Assembly: GCA_016758965.1 (NCBI GenBank)
Contig: JAEPRB010000032.1
Location: forward strand, 1-64,000
Source of the DNA: Circinella minor
Taxonomy: Eukaryota; Mucoromycota; Mucoromycetes; Mucorales; Lichtheimiaceae
DNA length: 64,000 nt
Direction of reading: 5' to 3'
The notes below the pieces were generated by a model. The model worked only from the letters and a program-made list of their open reading frames with translations, did not search any database and was not told the DNA's origin. Each line of letters opens with the position of its first letter. Position 1 is the stretch's first letter. The translations under genes and the position numbers were made by a program. Of this stretch, positions 36,056 through 47,841 are shown one piece after another.

Positions 36056-39000
36056 TTAAATACGTGAAAAAAGAAAAAACGGAACTGCAGCAGGTGAAAG
36101 GGGCATTTGGTTTTTGAAATTGATCAGATCAGTAATTGTAGTATTACTATCGACAAGCTTGCTATGATCACGTTTACGAAGAGATTCTTCAATTTCTTTA
36201 TCACTATCGCTACTACCATTACTATGACCGTTACTGGCACCGTTCGTTGCTGTGGTAGCTTGATCATCAACATACCCTGCTGAGGTTTCAGCATATTTCG
36301 CCATGACACGTTCAATGTCATCCTCATTCGCCTTGAGTTCATCTACCAAAAGTTTCTGCAAGAGTTTTTCCGCTGGTAATCCTGCAATACCCTCTTTACT
36401 AATAGCCTTATTGAGTTCTTCAAGGCTCAACTTTTCTACATTGGGACCTTTCGCGGCTTCAAGACAGGAATGCAACGATTCGACATCGATAATCTTCTTG
36501 GTGGAAGGTAGTGGTGGTGATGGTATAGCCTTCTGTGATTGTAAATGGACAGATAACTTGCGGAATTTAGGAGATGAAGGATTAATATAAGCATCGAAAA
36601 ATTCAATCAAAGAATTCTTTTCAACTGTACGTAATTCAGCAACATCTTTCTCAACATCGTCAAATTCATAATAACCACAGTCAATATCACCCCAATATTT
36701 GGCACCTTCTTGACCCATGTTTTTGAATTTCTCTTGCTTGTCAGCGATTAATGAATTCACTTGAGCTTGATATTCTTTGTCCGTCATCTTGACAATAATT
36801 TCCCGCAAAGCATCGAGGAAGACTTCCACACGATTTTCCAAGTACACAGTATCGCGTTCACTTTGAATAATAATACGAAGACCCATGATACCAATATGTC
36901 TTCGTACACCACTAAAGACCAGGTAGCCTAATTGTTCTCTTGTACGTAATTGATTGAAACAAGGCTCTTGTGCCATTTGAGCTACGAGACTAAGGCGAGC
37001 CCTCAATGGGATATCAATGACGTCGCAGATTTGGCAATAGTATTCGATCGCCGAGTTTACATTGTCAGGATCACGTACAGGTAATTGATATACAAATGAC
37101 TCACCGAGTGGAAGATTGAGACTCCGTGAGCTAATAAATTGACCTGGCATCAAAGGTCGAGCTTGCAAGACATCCTGAATATTACGAAACATGGTAATGG
37201 CGTTGTCTTTGTCTAAATTACCATGAACAAGACTTTCAATGTGAACATTAGAAAGAATGGATGGATAAAAAGATTGAACGTCTTGTAATTGAATGTCGGC
37301 AAGTTCATTAGCCAAATCATCACATTTCCACATTTTCTCTCGAATTGCATAAGTGAGATAATAGGTAGCATGTTGGAAAGGTGGTTCTAAGAAAAAATTT
37401 TTGTAAATACGATGGACCTATACATGAACAAAATGTGTCAAATTAATAACAACAGTAGTGACAGCTATAGTAACTTTATTTGTTTATTTACATACCTGAT
37501 CTTTGATCACTTTGAAGCGATCTGCAGCAATATTAATAGTCTTCATTCTTTTTATCACCTTTTCTAATAGGAGTGGTAATTTGTCGCTATAACCACCAAC
37601 ATTTAGCTATTAAATTAGATTTTTTGTTAAATCGTGATCAATTATTCTCTCGTTTTTAGCTTTTACAAAAAAGGCAACTTACTGCAATACCATTGGGGTC
37701 TGTGCTCAGGTGGTATGACAATCCAGCAACCTCGGCATTATAAGAATATTCCGTTAATGAATCCTCCAATAAACTTATATACAATCTATAATAATAATAG
37801 TTACGATAATGATAAAATGACGTATATTCGCATCATTTCTACAAGTTAATATTTTTTTTCTTTTTTATTAAAGTCCCTAAAAATGCAACAAGATAATAGT
37901 TCAATTTTTTTTAATACTAACGTTGATATCACAGCATTTCTTGGCGTAGCATATGTCAGCGGATTTCTAAAAAGGATCCATACATTCGTCTTCGGAATCC
38001 AAAATGTGTCATCTTGTTTATGCCAAAGACGGAGCATATTTGTTTCTTGGATTAAATCAGGTTTGGTTTGTTTGTCCTTGACGACACGTTTATTTACATC
38101 CAGATCTGTTGGAATAAACTCATTGGGTGTTGGTAAAAAGAATGCATCGTTATCAGGCAATTCATTCAACATCTAACAATATAGTATTATTAATTTTATA
38201 TTATTCAAAATACCAATGTTTCGTTCATTTTTCCCTTCTATACCTTTTGTAAACGTTCAGTCAATGACATTATAGTATATTCGGTATTATACCATTGTTC
38301 GACCTTATCACATTGAATTCCATAGGGAAACTCTTGGCTAGCCAGTGTCAATCTGAAATTGTCCGGGCGCAATAAAGCAAGGTGCTCTTCTATCAATTGG
38401 GGGTTATATGCTCTTAACAAACTGGTACCACTGATTGTCCATTGCGGTGGATATCCTTCTTGCATTTGTTGTGTCAACCATGAGGTATATTGTGATGGTG
38501 GATATTTTTCGGTAAATTTAAATTCAATCGCGGCTAAGGATTGAACTTCATCAAAAATCCATTTCTTCACACCCATATTTTTCAACATGTCAATATATTG
38601 GAAGATAACAGCTACAATATCCTCATAATGATCTATTATTTAAGTAATTTGTTTTAGTATTTAACATTCTTATTCTCAAAAAAAAATTGAATGAGAAAAC
38701 AGAAAAAAAAAAGAGAGAGATAACTTACGTAACCCATCATCAGTCACATCAATACCAACGTGGAAGAAGCCAAAACCACGGCCACCATAGCAAGTGCCGG
38801 AACTAAGATAAGTTGCCCAGCCTTTCTTTTTCAAAAAGGATAAAATGGACCCAGGTCCTTCATGACCAATAAGATGAGAAATATAATTTGCAGGCTTATA
38901 ATAACAATATAGTATATATATCAGAAACTTTTCATTCGGCTATGGTCTCATGAACGTACATATTCATGCATAATAAAAAAAATGGGATAGAAACTTACTT

Positions 39001-40522
39001 GACTTTCAAAGTAAGGATTTTGATCCGGAAATGGAAAAGTGACATCTAATGTACGATTATGCTTTACCGACTTTACAAAGATTTGTTTCTATAGAAATGA
39101 AATGTATTTGATTGTTAATTTCTCTACTATAAAAAAGCCATATAAGATATTATCCCCATCTTCTTCTCTCGTCTAATACTGTTATTAATTACCTTGACCT
39201 CGTTTTCAGTAAGTGGATGACCTTCAAATTCTGGTATAGGGATACTCTTATTACGTACATGAGAGAATTTGCTTGTTACCCATTCAGTAAGTTGATCGAG
39301 AGACTCTATTACAATAATGACCAGTGTATAAGTATATTGCATAAAATGTGCGTAGGAACCCCCATTCATGTATACCATTTTGACGCATTCTTTTTTTTTA
39401 CCTTTTCCGAGAACACAAAGCTTCATAATATTTGCAGAATAAAATGTTTCGTGAAATTTTAGTAACTCTTGACGTACATCAGTACCACGCCGTTTAGGTG
39501 CTTCCATCAATGTTTCCAAGTTACCAGTTTCAAAATGACGCCATGGATGTTTTGGGTTACTAAGCGTCTTTTCAACTTGAGCAATACGCCAACAATCTGA
39601 TTGTAGATTCTTCTTATGTTCTGTATATATTTTGAAGGTTAATAACGTACGCTACATCTTTTTTTTGGAACCCCTAAAAAAAACGTTTTTTGCCACATTT
39701 TACCCCGCGATACACACCCTCACACATTCGCGTACAACAGCACACAAAACTAAGAACACATGTTTTTATATATTTATACCTCCTTCCACCCCTTATCCAG
39801 AAAAAAAAACAACTATTACCTGAATCTACTGCTCGGAGTTCACGTTCAGTACAACTTTCTGAGAATAATGGGTCGATAAAGAATCGAGAAAATCGATCCA
39901 ATGCACCTTCAAGCCATGGATGACCCACTTCAAAATAATAATTAGTATTTTCTGTACCAGTAAATGCATTGGCATAACCTAAATGTAATTAAAATTATTT
40001 TTGAAGAGAAAATTGTGTTAAAAATTGACATATTTACTATATATCTAATTTATTTATAAGCTTACCAGAATGTTCAGAGAGATAGGAATAATAATCGTTT
40101 TCCTTTGGATATTTCCCTGTACCCATAAATAATAAATGTTCACAAAAATGAGCTAAACCTTCTAGCTGATCCTATAATAGTATAACAATTGTGTGTATTG
40201 TTTATATTTTTATAACAAACAACGGAACTTAGTGACACAGACAATAAAATAAGCTTTTTTTGTCACTATTACTATCTTTCACTATAGTATTTTATTTTAT
40301 TTTTCTTACAGGATCACTCAAATTGCCAACATGAACATCAAGTGCAGCACTTGCTCTATCTGTTTCGGGATCACTGATGAGCAATACTTCAAGTTGATTA
40401 GCAAGTCGGACTAATCGGTATTCACGGTCATCGCTGTCCGGACGCTCAAGCGGGTGAGCATAAACATAATGAGAACCATCGTTTGAAGCATTCCAGTCAG
40501 TTAAAAGAGATCGTGCTACCAT
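36056..40522 (-). CDS. Insulin-degrading-enzyme-type M16 metalloprotease (Ste23/IDE)
   Basis: Twelve exons: 40522-40310, 40171-40066, 39978-39820, 39620-39402, 39305-39193, 39088-38999, 38894-38729, 38632-38244, 38172-37922, 37785-37683, 37607-37496 and 37417-36056. The intended protein is about 1093 residues. The inverted zinc motif HFCEH is at 79-83, with the third ligand Glu at about 160 (AVDSEHKKN). IDE hallmarks follow: [42 protein letters not shown] and [17 protein letters not shown]. The last is the C-domain motif that faces the substrate chamber. Such enzymes degrade small peptides; yeast Ste23 matures a-factor. A Ser/Asn-rich acidic insertion lies near the C-terminus, and there is no signal peptide. 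Exon 11 carries one extra A in a five-A run (+ strand T5 at 37560-37564), which breaks the frame (see findings). Confidence 0.93.
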
Positions 40523-43500
40523 AATACAAATAACTTATTCAAAGTCTATTATAAAAAGGATAAGAACAAAAAAAGGGGTAAAAAAAAGTGAAAAGAGAAA
40601 AGAAACGAGGAAGGAAAAAAAAAAAGAAAAGCCGAAAATATGTAAAGACAAATCGAAAAATATAATAGTTACGGATTGCTTTAGGTTACTTTATTATATG
40701 TCTGCGTGACACGTCCCCCACTTTTTCCTCCGCATGGTGATGCCGCGCGTGTGCGCGCGCAGTTACAAGAAGGAGAGAAAGACAGAGTCCTATTTCGCCT
40801 AACAGCAAATAACACAAAAGAAAACGTAACTGATATTTCTAATTTATCGTTAACCAACTATTACTCGATTTAAGCTGACGCTCTTCCTAGATTATTTTAT
40901 TTCAGCTATTGATATACCTTTAAAAAAAGTAACTGATAAGTTGAATCGATAATAATAAGCTTTGTCTACTCTTCTCATGTCAAACAAATTTATATCAAAT
41001 TTTAATGAAGAAAAAAATAACATAAAACATATAAAAAGAATATTTACTATTAACTATTAACTTCCATATTTGTTGCTATGATATAATTATTTGTTTATTG
41101 TTTTGACAATGATTTTCCATGGTAACATGTTTTGAGCTTGCTATTCTGGATAATAATACAAATAATAAGAAACTGAAGTTCCCACATCCAAAAAATTGGT
41201 AGAGTGATTCATTCCGTTTTGATCGGTTAATTATACTGGTGTCGGCGTGAGTAGTACTAATAAAATCACGATAGAAAAAATATATATTGAATGTGAAATG
41301 ATGGCGTATCATCATCAATATCTCGAGTTCTTTACCGTCCCCCAAGTCTTCTGTGTGCGTATGTATATATAAAAAAAAATAGTTTATCGGACTAGTGAGA
41401 GAAAGAGAAAATCTTTTTGGGGGAGCTTGTAAATATCCAGGTACATTTTTGTATAACATAAGTGAGACTAAAAAAGCTTCTTTTTTTACGATTAAATTCA
41501 AGTTGTACATATGCAACATAAACTATAGAATAAAATGTAACCATCACATCTGTACAAATGCTACCTGATGAACGAAGCACCTCATCAGGCTTTTTTAAAA
41601 AACAAAAAAAACAAAACAAAAAAGAATCCGCACTTTTAAATTAGCATCTATAATAATCGATTATCATAAAAAATAGATATCTTAACTTTATTATGAAAAA
41701 AAAAACTATATATTTCATCGATAAAATAAAAAGAATTTGGCGTTCATAAGCAACCAATAATAACAGTAGAGACTAAAACATCCATCAATTTTTTTAAGAT
41801 CAAAATATTTTCTTCGGCTTCGTTCCTTTTTTTATAAATTAACATACATGCATGCAAATTCGCCAGCATGATGTTTATAACAAGGTGGTGACACTTGATT
41901 AACATTATTACTACGCGATTCATTATCCATACACGGTAAAGTTTTCTTTTTTCTTATTATATAATATGTTATAACTATTTACAATTCACCTTTCACTATA
42001 TATTTTCTTTCAGCTGACTCCGTTTGTTTTTACCTTTAAACAACTTTACCTTGTAAAACAATACTTTTTGCTTTCTCCTTTTTACATTAAAGAAAGCGAG
42101 GGAGAGTGAAAGAGAACGGATGACCAAATCACATTATTGACAAACTACTTAGTATTATTTATTTTTCGTCTCAGATATTTACATTTAATTTTTCTTTTAT
42201 AACAATAACTAAATGCAGTTGATTTTACTATTTGCTATTATTTTGTTAAAATACAATTGTCTCTTAAACAAGTTACAATGATAAAATAAAATATTTGTAT
42301 TGAACCAGGTATGACAAAACGATGAAGAATTAAGTAATATATTATAAAAATGAAATGGTTGAAAAACTTTGAAAGGAAAATTGAGATTATGACCTCACAC
42401 AACATAAAATATGTTGTATATATTATACACACAGGCCAACCAGTAGTGTGAGATTCAATAAAAAAAACAAGGGACTCACATGATGTGTTTCTAGTTCATC
42501 ATCCATTTCCCGCCAAATACGAGATATTAGTATTATCGTTATTTATGGTTTTCCGAGGCACAATACCCGAGCTAAGCGAGAGTGGGAGAGGGGCATTGAC
42601 GATAATGTGTGACATATGGTGTTCTTCCACTCGCGCTTTGGCCAGGTATCATCGTACAAAAGAAAAAAAAATATAGTACTACAAAAAAAAAGTATGATAA
42701 AATGCTATATATTTATAAAGTTATTAAGCCTATTAGAAATGGATCCGATGGTTTTGATCACGTTTCCGTTTCTTGTGTCATGTTTTCCCCTCAGCCAAAA
42801 GCTAACAAAACATCCCGCTTTTTTTTTATTCTGAAAACTTTACTTGTATAAATAAATTTGCTTTCGGGTTTACTCAAAATGGAAAAATCAGGCTGCAAAT
42901 CAGTCTTTTTTTTTTGTCTTTCTTCATCTCACTCAACAACAATAACATCGCTATCTTATTGTAATATTAATGTTGTTATTGTTGCTGATTATATTAAGCA
43001 CATGACATAGAAATCGAAGCGGGTTTTTATGTTTCATTGATTGGTTGTGGGGTAAGAAATTGTCAACACCCAAAAAAAAAAAATTAGACAGTCGCATGCG
43101 TGTGAGATATTTATTACTCTAGGAAACAGTTTGTGCGTCAATATATTCCAGTCTAATAAAGTTGTTAACCTGTTTTTTAGTGACACCCTCACTCTACTTT
43201 TTACCTCAATAATGACAATTAACTACAGTAAAATTCTTCTACACAAGTTTTGTTTTTTTTATATTTACGACAATAATGTATTAACCCACACAATTAGTTG
43301 AATGCTACAATACAAGTAGTAATAGAATTATAAATGAGTCATAAAAATTACACAGGGTATATATTATTCCATGCTGCATTTACCATCTCATATCATCTGA
43401 TTATAGATAAAAAAAACATTGCAATAAAGATACATTAATGGCATCATGCATCCTCGCCATCGTCATAAATCAAGTAAATCGACCGGAAAGCACATAATAT

Positions 43501-45930
43501 TGTATGCAAGAAATAAGACACCTCTCTTTTTTTGTAGTGCTTTTTGAATTCTGCTTTAATCATCGGCTATACTTTATTTGGTTAAAGCGGGATATATGAT
43601 TCCGTGTTAAAATAAGGTTACTACAGTATTGTTTACTGCACATTAGACGTCCATCCACATTGAATATATATAATATATTGTTTTATACACCGTAATCTGT
43701 CTCTCATTTTACGCACACAGTCCGCCACTGTCTGTGGTACGCGGAACTGCCAATAAAATCTTTCATTACAGAGGCTACCCATCTCCATAAAAAAAAAGTA
43801 TTATCACAACAGTTATATAAAGTTTAAGTGGTCTTAGGACCCATATAATAACCTCTGCTGACAGTATCGTTATATATGGTAATAATGATAAAAAAACAAG
43901 TTCTCGTTGGCGCCTTATGCGTAATTTGGCTACAAAGTGTTGTACAAGCAAACGACCTTGTCGTCATATTGAATTGTTGTGGGCAAATGAAATTCTCAAT
44001 TTACGTATAGATGAATAAGTATTTTTTACATGAAATTATGTGAAAAAAATCCATGCCGTTCGTTACTTGGAGATTCTATTCATTCTTAATATTCGAACGA
44101 GCTAAAAGCATGAGTCATAATAATAAGTACAAGTCTGCGCCGCATCAGTTGAATATATTATTTTGAGTTCTTTTTTCCTCGGATCATCTGCATTATGTGC
44201 AACAATAAGTCCAAAATAACCACTTATTTTATTGGTTATTCGCGGTCTTGAATATAAAAAAGACATTTATAAGTTGGGTGGTCGAGAAAACTTTGCTTAG
44301 TTCAATTAATAATAATATCTAAAAGTTGATTGGATAAAAGAAGAGAATTTTTCAATTAAAGTTAAAAAATGTGCGGTGCAAGGCTTTTCGAATTACAGTA
44401 TAGCTTTTTTTTCTGATACAATGTTAGTAATGTCTTATACTCACCACACTTTATTTTTATATTTTTAGTTTCGAATATCTACACGCAACAATAAAAATCC
44501 GGACATCATTTATTTATGGATCAAGCCACATAAAAAAAGTTTTGTACGTACTGTCCCTTTTTTAAAGAAAAAAAAAGTTTTTCCACATGAAGGCATCAAC
44601 AATAATAAATGCTTTTATGTTGCTAATTTTATAACTATTAAGCTATTATATTTACTATGTATACCTCTTTCAATTACAGTATATTGTACGAGAAATTACT
44701 ACCGCTATAATAGCTTCTATATGGTATTAAATTATATCCAATATATTTTAAGAGGAAAAGGGTATAATTTTTCAACGCAACAAAGTTGAGTGGAAAAAGA
44801 AGAAAAAATATCATAATATACTCCTTGTTATTTTTCTTTGCTGGTATAAGTTTGCTTGAGTTGATATATTAGTTTCTCTCATATAATTGTGTCCTGCTCT
44901 TTTTTTTTAATACTGGATAATAATATAGATAAACGCTATCATTATCTAATAATTATAATAGTTCTAGCTTATATATTTATAAATAACAATAGTATAAACA
45001 AATATGATAAAGATAAGCATATCTAGCTCCTTTACACTTCTCTTTAATTATTCACTTTTGTGTTTAATTGTATGCTCTTAACATAACATTACCGCTAATC
45101 AGCATGTAAAATAAATGTCTATTGATTATGTCTCTAGTTTTCTTTTCGTACAGCTTTAACTAACCAAATAGATTCAAGCACGCTGGGTATCTCGTCCTAT
45201 AACAGACTAGAGCACTCCATTCCTGATTGAGAATTATCGCGAAAAAAAAGAGATGTTTTTGTAATTTACTTCATAAAGTAGTAATAACGCCAAAGAGTTA
45301 ATATGCAACAAAACTATACTTACGTACTGAGTGAATTAAAAACATTGATTATTAAGTTAGCTATTGTCTGGAAGATAATAATAAAATACTAAGTACAGAT
45401 CTAATCTTGTTGTCTTTGATGACACAAAATGATACAGAAATATTACTTTCTAATAAGAATAATGTGGTGAGACAGATTTATTCAGATAAGAAAATTATTA
45501 TTTTTGGTAATAGAACGTGTAGATAAAAAAGTGCCATATGAACAGTACAATATTGTTGAATGTTTATCTTCTTAATTATATACAAATATCTGATGGTTTG
45601 CAATATTTATTTCACTTTTACAAGACTACTAAAAGGTGGACTTGATAATCACTTCACGAATTATAACTTTTTTCACTTTTACTCAAATAAGTCAAAAGCA
45701 ACATATACTTTAAAGTTTTATATAGATAATATACATAACTTTTTGTATAAACTCGTTACATTATAGACTTGATATAAACTCAATAAAGATTATCATTGCC
45801 TGGTATGTTTGTATCATCACTTTATTCAGTCAGGAATATTCAGGGTCGCGTTTAAAATATATTTTTTGTCCCCGACTAACCAAAACGCGCATTCTTTTTT
45901 TCCATCATTAACAAAAGAAAAAAAAAAGCT
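40523..45930. other. Gene-poor AT-rich spacer (5.4 kb)
   Basis: The longest gap in the window. It contains CG-alternating sequence at 40742-40761 just upstream of the M16 gene, a hairpin followed by T6 at 41564-41596 (listed separately) and a GC-richer patch at 42545-42655. Apparent ORFs at 41076-41619 (-) and 42485-42851 (+) have no domains, overlap one another in several frames and lack splice support. I see no tRNA, rRNA or intact mobile element. The last kilobase should contain the promoter of the downstream plus-strand gene. Confidence 0.45.
41564..41596. other. Hairpin followed by a T6 run
   Basis: CCTGATGA and TCATCAGG form a perfect 8-bp inverted repeat around a 10-nt loop, directly followed by C and six T. 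In bacteria this would be read as an intrinsic terminator. In a fungal nucleus it could be the 3' end of a small RNA (Pol III stops at T runs) or chance. Confidence 0.35.
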
Positions 45931-47349
45931 ATGTTTAGCAAAAGAAGGAAGCATCTGGAAAATCACCTATTCAATGCAGAAGAAGCAACTGGATCCAAAC
46001 AAATAATAAAAAGATCACGTATATTAGATCCTATTGATTTACCCCCTTCCGATACAGAATCTATTGATGAAGGAGGTGCAGGCATGCGCAGTATTACAAC
46101 GCAACAACAAACAATATACAATGTACCTGAACCACCTGAACCATCTATACAACCTTCAATGACAATACCTCGAGAAGAACGGAAATCCTCTGGATCAATA
46201 ATGACAACCCGTCGTTCATTAATGGAACATGAAATAGTAACTAGACCAACAATAATACCACCAGAACCTTTCTCACTGAATCATGAACCACCTATAACAA
46301 GAATGATAAAAGAAGAAGAAGGACAAGATATTGATCTTGATAGTGTATTTTCAGATGTAGATCAAAGTGTATCATTAGCTGGTGGGGAAGGTTTTTCATT
46401 TGCCAGTATGTATAAGTATTGCTATTATTATTGTTATTATCATAAAATAAAATGAGAGAGGCAGGTTGAGAGGAGAATTGTATAAATATATACAAGTGAG
46501 ATAATAAAATAACATATATTATAACAGGAAGTGCAGTAACATCTGTACGATCTCGTCAACCTCATCACCAAATTCAAAGAAAAAGAATAAGGAAAGAACA
46601 AGGCTCTGATTGGGCACCTATGGATGATGAAACACGCACTCAAATTGATCGAATAATAAAAAAAACTACCGAGTAAGTTACCCAGTTTATCTACTTGAGA
46701 GGGTTGGTTTATATAAAAATATCATTCAATTTAATTTATAAATCAAAACAAAAACAGCGCATCTATGGCATTATTTAAGAATGAAGGTTTACCAACAAAA
46801 GAGATTCTAGCTTTTCGACCTGTTCTAAAAAGATATTCGGATATGACTAAAAAACGTATTCAGCGTACATTGATTCCAGCAAATACAACCGCTAAAATGT
46901 TTGATCCAAAACATATGGAAGATTCTCTTGTAATTTTTTTCGTTTATTGTATACTTCATATAATATATACCATTTTATAAAAAGCTCATATGTATTTCTT
47001 CTTTTATACATATAGGCTTGTTTAGAAACTGAAACGAAATCACAATTAAGATCATTGATAGAAATAGAACGTAACACATTAGCAGAAGAGATTGCATTAG
47101 AAGATGATGAAAAAGAGCTTGAACGATTAAAAGAAGAGTATCAAAAAGAACTAGAATTGGCAGAAAAATATAAGGATAAATTATCGGTACGTGATAGTTA
47201 TTGATGAAAACAATTATTTTTCTTTTATATACATTAGTTCTCACACATTATATTATATATAGTCTATTGACTCTACATGGAGTGCTCCAGCACCAAGGAA
47301 TGATTATGTATTAAATCTATGGAAATGTCCTAGTTCAAAGTTCATTTGA
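45931..47349 (+). CDS. Coiled-coil protein, possibly CENP-Q-like kinetochore subunit
   Basis: Five exons: 45931-46405, 46528-46672, 46758-46929, 47016-47186 and 47263-47349. They sum to 1050 nt, encoding 349 residues with all phases closing. The N-terminal half is Pro/Ser/Glu-rich and disordered, starting MFSKRRKHLENHLF with basic KRSR clusters suitable for nuclear import. The C-terminal half has GSDWAPMDDETRTQIDRII, then a conserved-looking SMALFKNEGLPTKEILAF. A heptad-rich helix follows (LETETKSQLRSLIEIERNT, EDDEKELERLKEEYQKELEL), ending WSAPAPRNDYV. The layout of a disordered head plus a coiled coil with Leu-rich spacing resembles CENP-Q/Fta7/Okp1 of the inner kinetochore. No single motif is decisive, so the function is a suggestion only. 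Confidence 0.72.
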
Positions 47350-47841
47350 GCAAAATAATACACACTTATACACTCAACCATTCTCTCTCTCTCTCGTTCT
47401 CTCTTATATGTATATATAATATACCCTAACTTCTTTTCTTCATTCAAATCGTCCGTTTGTATATAAATAAATCAAATGTGGGATGTTTGAATTTTATTAA
47501 TAAATTAATTAAAATAATACATCTGTTACACACACACAACGATTATTATTATTTTTGTTGAGAAGCATATGCTTCAATTAATATACATTTACCCCAAACT
47601 ATAATGTAAGACAAAAGAAAAAAAAACTCATATGTCAAAAGACGAACTATATTTTATTTATTGACAATTTTGACTATTCATGATAATTCAATATACTTCT
47701 TTCATTTTCTAATTTTTTTTTCTCGAAAAATCAAAATACCATATTTAGGTTGATCCTGCTTATTACATTCAAAGTTCCCTTTTTTATATCCTATCGACAC
47801 GTATTTCTTTTTTTTTTCACTCACTACTTTTCAAAATTATT

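Noticed and set aside
41564..41596. Hammerhead ribozyme (contains CTGATGA)
   Set aside because: The stem II and GAAA part of the catalytic core are absent on both strands; the element is a simple inverted repeat.
41076..41619. Two overlapping minus-strand ORFs in the large gap
   Set aside because: No recognisable domain, biased residues, no splice signals joining them.
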